From Gemmiger sp. An87 (GTDB lineage Bacteria; Bacillota; Clostridia; Oscillospirales; Ruminococcaceae), in NCBI RefSeq assembly GCF_002159185.1, contig NZ_NFHD01000001.1:62001-126000 (forward strand): a stretch of DNA of 64,000 bases, written 5' to 3'. The notes beneath the pieces were generated by a model. That model was given only the letters and a program-made list of their open reading frames with translations. It was not told the origin of the DNA and did no database searches. The position numbers and the translations under genes were made by a program. Shown here piece after piece: positions 23,838 through 31,509 of the stretch; positions within the stretch are counted from its first letter, which is position 1, and every line of letters begins with the position of its first letter.

Positions 23838-24714
23838 CTCCTGTCATTTTCAAAAGATAGTCGGTCGGCTCCATACCGGCAAGCCAGATTTCCGATACCT
23901 CTATCCCGGAATGAACCAGCAGCGTATTGATTTCCCCGGATTGCTCATTGCAATGAAAAATTCTAATCAGGTCATGGCCCAACACTTCAAAATCCGGGAA
24001 CCGCTGGCTTAAAATCGTAATAGCCCGTTCTAATTGCGGGGTTCTTATCTTTATGCACCGCTGGCAGCTCTCTTTCAATTCCCCAGCCGTAAGCTCACAA
24101 AGCAGCTTGCCATCTGCCATCACGCCATATTGGGATGCAAGCCGGGAAAGCAGCGTATAATCTTGTCCAGAGATTAGAAGCGTGGTATGGTTCATTTCAT
24201 GCAGATAGGTCAGAACAGAAAGCAGGTGTTCACATTCTCCCTTATCCAGCCCGGAAAAAGGGTCGTCCAGAATTATCATATCTGGATTTCCCAAAAGGGC
24301 AACCGCCAAATTCACTAAACGCTGGATCGATAAGGGTAATCGCCGTACAGCCTTTTTTTCTTTCGGGTTCAGATGCAATATATCTAAAAAACGGCTTTCT
24401 GTGCTTCCGAAAGCAGAAGAAAAATAGTGCAGCATATCAGCCGGTGACAGAGAGCCGATTGTCACAGGCTTTTGGGGTACAAATCCAATCCGGCGGCGCT
24501 CCTGCTGATAGTCTATATTGCCAAATAATTTGAGCGTACCAGATTGAGGTCGGAGTGTGCCAATAATGGCCTGCAACAGTACAGATTTTCCTGCGTTATG
24601 ACCGCCATACAGTGCATAGATTTCTCCACGCATTACCTGAAATGTGATATTTTTAATCCCGTTTCCGTCCGGGAAAACATAGGTCAACCCGGCTGTTTCC
24701 AAAGCAGCCTCCAA
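23806..24714 (-). CDS. ABC transporter ATP-binding protein with degenerate motifs
   Basis: 302 residues. Walker A is GGHNAGKSVL, the signature is weak (LPLSIQRLVNLA in place of LSGGQ) and Walker B reads MIILDDPFSGLD, with Asp where the catalytic Glu normally stands. The C-terminal 95 residues are an extra domain. ATP hydrolysis may be slow, which would fit a sensing role with the co-encoded kinase. ATG 24714 follows GGGGATG; spacing suggests modest translation. Confidence 0.85.
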   Translation of the reverse strand: MEAALETAGLTYVFPDGNGIKNITFQVMRGEIYALYGGHNAGKSVLLQAIIGTLRPQSGTLKLFGNIDYQQERRRIGFVPQKPVTIGSLSPADMLHYFSSAFGSTESRFLDILHLNPKEKKAVRRLPLSIQRLVNLAVALLGNPDMIILDDPFSGLDKGECEHLLSVLTYLHEMNHTTLLISGQDYTLLSRLASQYGVMADGKLLCELTAGELKESCQRCIKIRTPQLERAITILSQRFPDFEVLGHDLIRIFHCNEQSGEINTLLVHSGIEVSEIWLAGMEPTDYLLKMTGGAKSDPDDTK

Positions 24715-24786
24715 ATAATCATCCCCTTTCCATATCGTCTTATTGTAGCAGATCGGCGTGCAAACTTTATAAGATTTCTCTAAGGA

Positions 24787-25479
24787 TTAGCCCTGCATTT
24801 TGAAACCGAGGCCCCAAACCGTCTGAATATACTTTTCCTCTGGATTGACTTTGGCAAACTTCTTGCGGAGATTTCCAATGTGGACATTGATTGCGTTATC
24901 GTCCCCGATAAAGTTTTCATTCCACACGCTTTCAAAAATATTGTTCTTTGTGAATACCTTTGAGGGTGCGGACATCAAAAGCTGTAAAATCAGATATTCA
25001 TACCGTGTCAAAGCAATGGGGGTATTCCCGATTTTAGCCTCCATAGCTTCTGTATCAAGGGACAAATCCTTAAAATGAAGCATCTTGCCATTATTGGGGC
25101 CGGTGGATTTTTGAAAGCGTCGCAGCACCGCTTCAATCCGCACCAGCAGCTCTTGATTGTCAAATGGCTTTGTGATGTAATCATCTGCACCGTTTCGTAT
25201 GAGGTTCACTTTGCTGTCTATATCTGTTTTAGCAGAAACACCGATAATCGGAATGTCCATCATAGCCTTTATCTTGTCCAATACGATCTCGCCCGGTATG
25301 CCGGGAAGCATCAGATCAAGTAAAATCAAGTCAAAGCTGCTTTTTTCAATCAATAAAAGTGCCTCACTTCCAGAATAGGCAGAAGTTACACAATATCCAT
25401 GTTGGGTTAAAAGCCGCTTGGTCATATCATTTAGCAGTACATCATCTTCGATAATTAAAATACTAAAATTGTTTTCCAT
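24787..25479 (-). CDS. OmpR-family response regulator
   Basis: 230 residues: receiver domain 1-120 with acidic pocket IIEDD, phospho-acceptor Asp in LILLDLMLPG, Thr/Ser in IIGVSAKTD and Lys in YITKPFD; winged helix 130-230 (LTRYEYLILQLLMSAPSKVF, NAINVHIGNLRKKF, WGLGFKM). Partner of the kinase at 22,154. ATG 25479 (AGGAGAACAAAAG upstream) is used. Its start lies inside the preceding small HTH gene (17-bp overlap). Likely target: tandem repeats at 22,101. Confidence 0.93.
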   Translation of the reverse strand: MENNFSILIIEDDVLLNDMTKRLLTQHGYCVTSAYSGSEALLLIEKSSFDLILLDLMLPGIPGEIVLDKIKAMMDIPIIGVSAKTDIDSKVNLIRNGADDYITKPFDNQELLVRIEAVLRRFQKSTGPNNGKMLHFKDLSLDTEAMEAKIGNTPIALTRYEYLILQLLMSAPSKVFTKNNIFESVWNENFIGDDNAINVHIGNLRKKFAKVNPEEKYIQTVWGLGFKMQG

Positions 25480-25642
25480 CTTTTGTTCTCCTATCACGCG
25501 GTTTTTCCGCATCTTTTGGGATCAGCCAGACACCGGCCATCTTCACAGCACCGGGAATACGGCCACCGGCGCAATAGTAGTTTACCCGGCGAGGCGTTAC
25601 GCCCCATTTTTCGCTGGCCTCTTTGACAGTCATATAATCCAT
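25463..25642 (-). CDS. Small helix-turn-helix protein (59 aa)
   Basis: ATG 25642 is preceded by GGAGGTTAAGGAT. The product has a MerR/excisionase-like helix-turn-helix: MTVKEASEKWGVTPRRVNYY followed by wing PGAVKMAGVWLIPKDAEKP. Similar 60-residue proteins are common on Firmicutes ICEs. First gene of the two-component/ABC operon; it probably regulates that operon, with the GTTCT...AGAAC dyad in the promoter as a possible site. Confidence 0.82.
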   Translation of the reverse strand: MDYMTVKEASEKWGVTPRRVNYYCAGGRIPGAVKMAGVWLIPKDAEKPRDRRTKDGKQF

Positions 25643-25665
25643 ATCCTTAACCTCCGATTGAACTC

Positions 25666-25694
25666 ATTATAGTTCTCACAAAAGAACAATACAA
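25666..25694 (-). promoter_or_regulatory. Promoter of the HTH/two-component/ABC operon
   Basis: TTGTAT (25689-25694), 17-bp spacer, TATAAT (25666-25671). Inside the spacer GTTCT-TTTGTG-AGAAC is a small dyad that could be an operator. Confidence 0.72.
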
Positions 25695-25757
25695 GGCGCA
25701 AAATATGAATTATTGCATAAGTTCTGGTGCCTAAATGCTTGGATGTATAATATAAAA

Positions 25758-25796
25758 GGCGCCGGGAGTAGGACTAATAAGGTCACACCCGACGCT
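25758..25796 (-). terminator. Terminator of the SLOG gene
   Basis: On the minus strand AGCGTCGGG and CCCGGCGCC pair around a 21-nt loop and are followed by TTTTATATT, 10 bp after the SLOG gene stop. Confidence 0.65.
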
Positions 25797-25805
25797 CTTG
25801 ATGGA

Positions 25806-26345
25806 TTACATCGGATAAGTTATATTGGCTGTGTCTGGATGAATCAAAAATACCGGAACCTGCTTTTCCCTTGCATACCGGACACATTGCATTGTCCCGG
25901 AGCGCAGATTCCGCACATCGTCATAAACCGCCACCAGGTAATTGGCCTGATCTACCATGTAGCAATTTCTCTTGATATAGCTCTCACGGCAATCCTTGTT
26001 TCCGATGACCTCTTTTCTGCTGCAATGTTGCAGGATGAACTCCATCCGGCGCTTGCTGCGCTGATCCCACTTGGCATCATGGCCGACAAACGGCAGGGCT
26101 ACAACCAATTCAATATCTTCGTATCCAGGCTGTTCCTTCAGACGAAGGATTTGTTCAGCCGCCCACATATCCACACCCAGGGCGCCGCCAACATAAAAGC
26201 GCCGGACTTCCTTTTCATCATGTAGCTTTCGGAACACCTCCAGCATATTGGCTTTGATCTTCTTGCAAAGGGTATAATCTTCACTGTATTTGAACTTGAA
26301 CCGGCTTGGCCGGTGTCCAGTAATAGCACAAACGCATTCATTCAT
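25806..26345 (-). CDS. SLOG-superfamily protein (YspA/DUF1273-like)
   Basis: 179 residues of Rossmann-like fold: ITGHRPSRFKF at the N-terminus, RFYVGGALGVDMWAAEQIL with the conserved GxxxG-D loop, ELVVALPFVGHDAKW, then ANYLVAVYDD and SGTMQCVRYARE. SLOG proteins bind nucleotide-derived or related ligands, and many act in defence or signalling systems on mobile DNA. ATG 26345 with AGGAGGAAACCGC. Divergent from an XRE regulator that may control it. Confidence 0.85.
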   Translation of the reverse strand: MNECVCAITGHRPSRFKFKYSEDYTLCKKIKANMLEVFRKLHDEKEVRRFYVGGALGVDMWAAEQILRLKEQPGYEDIELVVALPFVGHDAKWDQRSKRRMEFILQHCSRKEVIGNKDCRESYIKRNCYMVDQANYLVAVYDDVRNLRSGTMQCVRYAREKQVPVFLIHPDTANITYPM

Positions 26346-26501
26346 GCGGTTTCCTCCTGTTCTAATATCGGTCAACACATAGAAAACAAAAATAACTCAT
26401 TTAATAAGGCGCAAACGAAATCATCAGCCAAATTATAACACAAATAATGTTCATTATCCAGGGAACCTTTCTGATATGCTAACAATCAGAGAGGTGAACT
26501 T

Positions 26502-26816
26502 ATGGACGAAGAATTTATCCGCAATCGGATCACGGAGCTGCGGTTGAAAAAAGGCATTTCTGAATACCAGTTGAGCTTGGAACTGGGACAAAACCGTGGC
26601 TACATCCAGGCTATTTCCTCCGGCCGGGCATTGCCTTCCATGAAGCAATTCTTAAATATCTGCGAATATTTTGAAATAACGCCCCTACAATTTTTTGACG
26701 CTACTGAAAACACACCACAGCTTGTCAGAAAGGCGTTGGATGGCATCAGGACATTATCAGATGATGATTTAATTATATTGCTTGGTCTTATCGCACGGCT
26801 GAATCAAGGAAAATGA
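26502..26816 (+). CDS. XRE-family helix-turn-helix regulator
   Basis: 104 residues; Cro/CI helix-turn-helix in 8-62 (RITELRLKKGISEYQLSLEL, GYIQAISSGRALPSMKQFLN) followed by a helical C-terminus typical of small SinR-like ICE regulators. GAGAGGTGAACTT precedes ATG 26502. Divergent from the SLOG gene; the 156-bp region between them is AT-rich and should hold both promoters. Confidence 0.88.
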   Translation: MDEEFIRNRITELRLKKGISEYQLSLELGQNRGYIQAISSGRALPSMKQFLNICEYFEITPLQFFDATENTPQLVRKALDGIRTLSDDDLIILLGLIARLNQGK

Positions 26817-26843
26817 CGGCAGGCGCCAAATGGCTCCTGCCGT
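26816..26843 (+). terminator. Terminator of the XRE gene
   Basis: ACGGCAGG and CCTGCCGT with inner pairing GCGCC/GGCT, followed by TTTATCTTTCCC; starts at the stop codon. Confidence 0.78.
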
Positions 26844-26912
26844 TTATCTTTCCCTATATTATCCCCCATTTTCTCATCCACGCAAAATATTATGTAAATT
26901 GAATCTTTCTAC

Positions 26913-26942
26913 TTGTTGAGAAGTCAGACTACATGATACAAT
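26913..26942 (+). promoter_or_regulatory. Weak promoter of the ECF sigma operon
   Basis: TTGTTG (26913-26918), 18-bp spacer, TACAAT (26937-26942), 29 bp before the sigma gene. Low GC flanks. Confidence 0.4.
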
Positions 26943-26971
26943 GAAGTGGATTATGACTGGGGGTTCGCATT

Positions 26972-27490
26972 ATGTTAATTTATATGATGATGCTTGAAAC
27001 TCCAGAGGAGAAGTCGCTGTTTGAACAGATCTATCTGGAGTATCGTGGCCTGATGTTCCATGTGGCCTACGAAATTTTACATAACGAGCAGGATGCAGAG
27101 GATGCTGTGCATCAGGCTTTCGTAAAAATAGCAGAAAACATTAAAAAAATTGATGCTCCTGTGTGTCCAAAAACGCATAGCTATGTCGTTACAATAGTTG
27201 AACACCAAGCAATAGATCAGTATAGACGGTTACAAAAACACCCTTCTGTCGAACTGATCGAGGAAATTCAAGGCACAAATGCTCATTATGAAGGGGACAA
27301 CGATTTGACAAAATGTATTTTGAAGTTGCCTGCCAGGTATCGAGAAATGATTTTGCTGCGTTATCATCATGGGTACACGGTCAGAGAAATCGCAAAGATG
27401 TTGGGACTGTCGTTGCCGGCCGCAATTAAACTGGATCAACGGGCCAAAAGCAAATTGAAAAAACTATGTGAGGAGGCGGGAATCCTGTGA
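26972..27490 (+). CDS. ECF-type RNA polymerase sigma factor
   Basis: 172 residues with sigma region 2 (YRGLMFHVAYEILHNEQDAE, DAVHQAFVKI) and region 4 (CILKLPARYREMILLRYHHG, REIAKMLGLSLPAAIKLDQR). Stop overlaps the GTG start of the anti-sigma-like gene by 4 bp, the standard sigma/anti-sigma coupling. Probable targets are the repeated leaders at 28,188 and 30,230. Confidence 0.92.
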   Translation: MLIYMMMLETPEEKSLFEQIYLEYRGLMFHVAYEILHNEQDAEDAVHQAFVKIAENIKKIDAPVCPKTHSYVVTIVEHQAIDQYRRLQKHPSVELIEEIQGTNAHYEGDNDLTKCILKLPARYREMILLRYHHGYTVREIAKMLGLSLPAAIKLDQRAKSKLKKLCEEAGIL

Positions 27491-28161
27491 TAAGCGAGGA
27501 AATGCTGAAAAAAGCGGCGGCTGAAGCGGATCAGGCAATCAGGGATTCGCTCCCCGCTCCAGCAGAATGTGAACATGAGTTTTCCCCATCGTTTCAGAGA
27601 AAAATGCGCCGAACTTTTCGGAAAGCAAAACATCCTGTGATCTACAAACTGCCCAAATATGCAGCTTGCTTTGTTCTTGCGGTGGCTCTCGCCAGCGGTA
27701 CATGGCTGACAGTGGATGCAGAAGCGCGAGCTGCTTTTTTCGCATGGGTCCGGGAACAGTACGAAGCATTTGTTGAGTATAGATTTATTGGTGATGCACC
27801 GCAAGAAAATACTATCGTAGAGTATGAGTTAACATGGTTGCCAGAAGGATTTTCTTTCCAAAAAGCGCAGGAACTTGATGGCGGTATGTATCTAACCTAT
27901 ACCAATGATTCGGGACAGCGTATCATATTTTCCTATTTGCGAGGAGATGATGCTGCAAGCTTGTTTGTTATTTCCGACTATACAGAGGCTCGATCTATTC
28001 AAGTCGGTAATATCTGTGCAGACTTCTATCAGGCCGACGGAGAAACATCCTCCAATATGCTGGTTTGGTCATCAGAAGAAAATGACCTTGCTTTTTATAT
28101 TATGGCAGATTTTTCTGAAGATACTATGATAAAATTGGCAGCGGGTGTCCAAAAAAAATAA
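27487..28161 (+). CDS. Membrane anti-sigma factor (DUF4367-like)
   Basis: 224 residues: cytoplasmic N-terminus (about 60 residues, acidic then basic RKMRRTFRKAKHP), one membrane helix (YAACFVLAVALASGTWLTVD) and an extracytoplasmic domain with TWLPEGFSFQKAQ and ISDYTEARSIQVGN, features of DUF4367 proteins. The predicted role is to hold the sigma factor at the membrane until an external signal arrives. GTG start overlaps the sigma stop. Confidence 0.85.
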   Translation: MISEEMLKKAAAEADQAIRDSLPAPAECEHEFSPSFQRKMRRTFRKAKHPVIYKLPKYAACFVLAVALASGTWLTVDAEARAAFFAWVREQYEAFVEYRFIGDAPQENTIVEYELTWLPEGFSFQKAQELDGGMYLTYTNDSGQRIIFSYLRGDDAASLFVISDYTEARSIQVGNICADFYQADGETSSNMLVWSSEENDLAFYIMADFSEDTMIKLAAGVQKK

Positions 28162-28187
28162 TTCTAAAAAAACCGAATCCAACTGTC

Positions 28188-28220
28188 CAAAATGACCTCC
28201 TTTATTCGTTTACGGGGTAT
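28188..28220 (+). promoter_or_regulatory. Conserved leader, copy 1 (putative ECF promoter)
   Basis: AACTGTCCAAAATGACCTCC followed by TTTATTCGTTTACGGGG is nearly repeated at 30,230. TGTCCA and CGTTTA are 17 bp apart, and CGT-containing -10 boxes are typical of ECF sigma factors. It precedes a secreted-protein gene. Confidence 0.5.
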
Positions 28221-28244
28221 AAGCGAATGAAGGGGGTCATTTCT

Positions 28245-28598
28245 TTGAAAAAGCGAATTTTGCCCATCATGTTTATCTTCCTCATGCTGTTCTCATCCAC
28301 TGCCTATGCAGCATCAACAAGGGCGGCAGCAGTTGTTCCACGTATCTCTTTTGATGGAACTACAGCTTCCTGTACTGTGTTCATTGCTGCGGATCGGCCA
28401 ACAGATGACATTGATGCTGTAATAAAACTATGGCAAGGAAGCCGGTGTATCAAAACTTGGGAAAAATCTTCAGTTGGAGATCTTGCTTTCAGTGGAAAAG
28501 TAACGGTGTCGAAAGGAAAAACCTATCAATTAACAGTCGATATTACTCTTGCAGGGAAGGCGCAACCAAGGCTTTCTGTGGAAGGGACCTGTAAATGA
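28245..28598 (+). CDS. Small secreted protein
   Basis: 117 residues with a clear signal peptide (RILPIMFIFLMLFSSTAYAA) and a beta-rich mature part of about 95 residues (ISFDGTTASCTVFIAADRPT, VTVSKGKTYQLTVDITLAG) with three Cys. The TTG at 28245 is preferred because AGGGGG lies 8 bp upstream; an ATG at 28227 has no RBS. It is the first gene behind the putative ECF promoter. Not recognised; perhaps a cell-envelope or adhesion factor. Confidence 0.72.
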   Translation: MKKRILPIMFIFLMLFSSTAYAASTRAAAVVPRISFDGTTASCTVFIAADRPTDDIDAVIKLWQGSRCIKTWEKSSVGDLAFSGKVTVSKGKTYQLTVDITLAGKAQPRLSVEGTCK

Positions 28599-28722
28599 TT
28601 TCGGTGTGACAATGTATTTGAATGAATCCAAACTATGTTACAAGAAAGAAGTGATTCCAATGGGGCAAGGATTTGAATGGTAATATTTTTCCAACCTATC
28701 AAGAAATAAAGGAGACTTTTTT

Positions 28723-29607
28723 ATGAAAAGATTTATATCCCTACTACTTTCAGTAGCAATTCTACTTACCGTTTCCGTTCCCGCATTGGCCGCCGAACAG
28801 TCTGTTAATCCTGACGAGCTTTATGCTACTATGATTCCCGAAGTCACGAACATGACTAGGGAAGAAGTGGATAATCTTCCTGAAGAACAGATCGACCGAT
28901 ACTTTGAACAGGCATTCGATAACAAAGTGTCCGCCGAAGATTATAGCTATTCTGAAAAACTATCTGCTGTTGAAGCTGTTGCACTCGTAGGAAAATTCGA
29001 ACAAGCTACTGAACAGTACGGTATTGCGACAAGAGCAACTACTTCTACTAAAAGCAATCTGAGTTCTTATACTGGCAGCAAAGGTGTTGCATGGGTAAGA
29101 GATACACAAAAATCTCCGCTTTCCTTTGGCGAAGCCCTCTCCGGCACATTCACTCTGGAAGTTGATTATCTCACCTATTATCAAGCAGTTTCCATCTATG
29201 CACTTAGTTCTGATTTCAATTTCTTTACCAGTGTAAAGAACGCTGCTGGTACAGCGGCTGCTTCGGCCCTAATCTGTGCCAAACTTAAACTTCCGGCTGA
29301 TGCAACGATTCCCGCAGCGGCAATCAGCTTTGCAATCAGCCTCGGATGGGACATTCTGGGCGCTTTGGATAGATCCAACATGAACAAAGCTCTGCAAGAG
29401 ATGAAATACACCAGTCTAATGAAAGTCTATTTTATGACTGCAAATAACTTTTTGACAAGAGTATACGAGTGCTACAATTTGCCTAGCGGCAATGTATCTT
29501 GGGTAGCCAGCGTTGAGGCGTTCAAATACAAAAATATTCCCATTCCCTACGATCTGTACGGGACCTGGTATCCTGGCGTTGTCGGCAAACTGTATAAACT
29601 TGGATAA
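28723..29607 (+). CDS. Secreted protein of unknown function (294 aa)
   Basis: Signal peptide (FISLLLSVAILLTVSVPALA), then an acidic helical region (residues 25-85), a Thr/Ser-rich linker and a domain with a hydrophobic hairpin (AASALICAKLKLPADATIPA, ISFAISLGWDILGAL). The hairpin could insert in membranes. AAAGGAG precedes ATG 28723. It follows the small secreted protein in the same direction. A toxin or bacteriocin-like role is possible but is only inference. Confidence 0.75.
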   Translation: MKRFISLLLSVAILLTVSVPALAAEQSVNPDELYATMIPEVTNMTREEVDNLPEEQIDRYFEQAFDNKVSAEDYSYSEKLSAVEAVALVGKFEQATEQYGIATRATTSTKSNLSSYTGSKGVAWVRDTQKSPLSFGEALSGTFTLEVDYLTYYQAVSIYALSSDFNFFTSVKNAAGTAAASALICAKLKLPADATIPAAAISFAISLGWDILGALDRSNMNKALQEMKYTSLMKVYFMTANNFLTRVYECYNLPSGNVSWVASVEAFKYKNIPIPYDLYGTWYPGVVGKLYKLG

Positions 29608-29670
29608 ACTCTCCAAAAGGCTCTACTGAGAAACACCGTTTTTAGCGCTGAACAGAAGATTGATGTATAA

Positions 29671-29715
29671 AAAAGTTAGTGAGAACCGTTAATTCTGCGG
29701 CTCTCACTAACTTTT
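29671..29715. terminator. Bidirectional terminator
   Basis: AAAAGTTAGTGAGA and TCTCACTAACTTTT form a 14-bp perfect stem with an inner CCG/CGG pair. T-tails occur on both strands. It separates the secreted-protein gene from the convergent zinc-ribbon gene. Confidence 0.9.
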
Positions 29716-29739
29716 CCTATTTTCTGATTGTTCAAGTTG

Positions 29740-29970
29740 CTATTTTGTAACGGGCCCTTCATACGAGAGTATAATCTTATGACATTTCCGGCACAGTTCC
29801 CCCTCGGCTGCGGCTCCACCAAAAGGATTATAACTAAAAACAAATTCGCCCTTTTTTTCATCTGGATACGGGTTAATTGTAACTTTTTTCTTCTTGAGCT
29901 GCCACTTCAATGTCACTCCTGATGTCACAAAACCGTGCTCCATTTCTTCACCACAAAACGGACATTTCAT
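29740..29970 (-). CDS. Zinc-ribbon protein (DUF6487/PF20097-like)
   Basis: 76 residues. MKCPFCGEEMEHGFVTSG opens a zinc ribbon closed by ELCRKCHKIILSY near the C-terminus, with a basic middle (WQLKKKKVTINPYPDEKKG). The family is common in Clostridia and on mobile elements; function unknown. AGGAGGCAGATATT precedes ATG 29970. Convergent with the secreted-protein gene. Confidence 0.82.
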   Translation of the reverse strand: MKCPFCGEEMEHGFVTSGVTLKWQLKKKKVTINPYPDEKKGEFVFSYNPFGGAAAEGELCRKCHKIILSYEGPVTK

Positions 29971-30011
29971 AATATCTGCCTCCTGTTACAACGCTTTATG
30001 TTTTCTTATAT

Positions 30012-30047
30012 TATAACGAATTAACTTTCCCAAATTGGACACTATAA
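30012..30047 (+). repeat. TTGGACA-type dispersed repeat, copy 2
   Basis: TATAACGAATTAACTTTCCC followed by AAATTGGACACTATAA. Matches 31,678 at about 28 of 36 positions. The two copies flank a 1.66-kb module in direct orientation. Confidence 0.6.
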
Positions 30048-30149
30048 AGATTTTTCTATCAGGTAGAGGGATGCACAATTAGCGTAGAGGTAGGCTAGTT
30101 AGCAGTTCCAACAAATATGATATATGTGTAAAAGATCAGCTTCTACGGT

Positions 30150-30206
30150 CAATATAGTGGCAAACTGCTCCCCCAATATGGAATCAGGGACTTCACTGAC
30201 ATCCAC
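30150..30206 (-). pseudogene. Fragment related to the HTH gene at 32,498
   Basis: GTGGCAAACTGCTCCCC...ATGGAATCAGGGA...ACTGACATCC corresponds block by block to 32,619-32,670 (GTGGCAGACTGCTCCCC...GGGATCAGGGG...ACAGGCATCC). On the minus strand it reads DVSEVPDSILGEQFAT against DACNTPDPTPGEQSAT of the intact gene. Only about 19 codons remain. Confidence 0.6.
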
Positions 30207-30229
30207 AAAAATAATTCAAAAAAATCTCA

Positions 30230-30268
30230 GGCAACTGTCCAAAATGACCTCCGTTATTCGTTTATGGG
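30230..30268 (+). promoter_or_regulatory. Conserved leader, copy 2 (putative ECF promoter)
   Basis: AACTGTCCAAAATGACCTCC followed by GTTATTCGTTTATGGGA matches copy 1 (28,188) at nearly every position, though the genes behind them differ. This points to a shared regulator, most simply the nearby ECF sigma factor. Confidence 0.5.
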
Positions 30269-30447
30269 ATGTAAGCAAATTAAGAAAAACATCCATAAAA
30301 AATGCGAGCTTTGCAGAATATAATCTTTTGAAATTCAATGCTTTGGAATTACAGACTTTTATGAGAAAGAGGTGATACCAGTGGGCCAGAAAATTGAGCA
30401 ACCGCAACATTTCCCTTGCCCATTCCAAAATTGAAGGAGGTTTTTGT

Positions 30448-31080
30448 ATGAAAAAATTAATCTCTATCTTTCTATCCGTTGTGATGCTTTTCACTTTGTC
30501 CGTTCCCGCCTTTGCCGCTAACAATTCCACTTCCCTCGAAAATGCAACAGAAACTGCTATTGAGGATCTGAGTGATGCCTCGAACCTCGCCGCTGTTTCC
30601 AGAAGTGCTGGCCTTGCTTGGGGACCGGTCACCATCGGAAATGTAAAACTCTACATGACCAATCCTCACCTTGGCTATGTTCCGGGCTTAAATATCCGTT
30701 GCTCCCATGTGAATCTCCATGCAGATAATACCACCACCAAAAAGCCCATCTTCAACTTCCATATCGTAAAATATAAGAGTGGAGACTCTGATTGCTTATA
30801 CATTTACGATTCTGTTTCTCGCAAAGTAATCATTAACCAGTGCTTCAAAAACTGGACAAGTGCTGCTGGAGCAGTCGTTGAAGCTGTTAAAACAGCCCTT
30901 AAATCTGTCCTTGATCAGGCCAACTTGCTTGCCACCGTTGCAATTTGGGGGGTCCTTATTGTAGCCCTGGCTGATCTATTGATTCCCATGGACCCCATTC
31001 CCGTCCTTCCTTTCTCTGTGGAAGAACCAGACCCAGTAGTGGCTTACTCTGCTTCTGTGCCATTACCCAATGCAGCATAA
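30448..31080 (+). CDS. Secreted protein of unknown function (210 aa)
   Basis: Signal peptide (LISIFLSVVMLFTLSVPAFA) very like that of the 28,723 product, then a beta-rich domain (GPVTIGNVKLYMTNPHLGYV, IFNFHIVKYKSGDSDCLYIY) and a hydrophobic helix (LATVAIWGVLIVALADLLI) near the C-terminus. AAGGAGG precedes ATG 30448. Behind the second ECF-type leader. The hydrophobic tail could anchor it to the envelope or insert into a target membrane. Confidence 0.75.
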   Translation: MKKLISIFLSVVMLFTLSVPAFAANNSTSLENATETAIEDLSDASNLAAVSRSAGLAWGPVTIGNVKLYMTNPHLGYVPGLNIRCSHVNLHADNTTTKKPIFNFHIVKYKSGDSDCLYIYDSVSRKVIINQCFKNWTSAAGAVVEAVKTALKSVLDQANLLATVAIWGVLIVALADLLIPMDPIPVLPFSVEEPDPVVAYSASVPLPNAA

Positions 31081-31082
31081 AC

Positions 31083-31114
31083 AGAAAGTGCGGGGCTTAC
31101 ACCCCGCACTTTCT
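31083..31114. terminator. Bidirectional terminator between convergent genes
   Basis: AGAAAGTGCGGGG and CCCCGCACTTTCT, a 13-bp perfect stem with a 6-nt loop; serves both the secreted-protein gene and the convergent gene at 31,114. Confidence 0.85.
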
Positions 31115-31509
31115 TACTCTATTACCTTTATCATTCTTAAGATTTCAATTTCATTTTTATCTAAATTCAAAAGAACATCATCAAAATCTTCTACTGTAAC
31201 AATCTCTTTTCCATTACGGAAAAAGCTATATTTCCATATTCCACGGCCCAGTAAAGACTGATAAAATACGGTCTTTACTTCTTCCGTCAATTTTCCTGTC
31301 ACTCTAATGGCATTATCCATCCCATCCCACACACCAATTTTCACATCGCTTACTGCACAAATTTCCTGCTTTCCATTCATCAACGGATTCTCATTGTCAC
31401 ATTCTTTCGTGCCATCATCGGGAAAACAAGCCTCAAAGTCTAATTGCTGCACAAACAAGAAATCATATAACTTCTTCATCTGTTCTTTATTAGTTATCGA
31501 TACAAACAT
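31114..31509 (-). CDS. Small cytoplasmic protein, unknown
   Basis: 131 residues, acidic, no signal or membrane segment: TNKEQMKKLYDFLFVQQLDF, KIGVWDGMDNAIRVTGKLTE, RGIWKYSFFRNGKEIVTVED. The composition and position beside a secreted protein recall immunity proteins, but no family is recognised. Convergent with the secreted-protein gene; AT-rich. The 364 bp upstream hold only the repeat at 31,678. Confidence 0.65.
   Translation of the reverse strand: MFVSITNKEQMKKLYDFLFVQQLDFEACFPDDGTKECDNENPLMNGKQEICAVSDVKIGVWDGMDNAIRVTGKLTEEVKTVFYQSLLGRGIWKYSFFRNGKEIVTVEDFDDVLLNLDKNEIEILRMIKVIE

Larger units (their letters stand above)
29971..30447. other. Intergenic mosaic of repeats and gene remnants
   Basis: A 477-bp AT-rich stretch made of recognisable pieces: a TTGGACA-type repeat (30,012), a degraded fragment of the DNA-binding gene at 32,498 (30,150), the second ECF-type leader (30,230) and a short stretch resembling 28,640-28,680 just before the secreted-protein gene. 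No intact gene. Confidence 0.6.
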
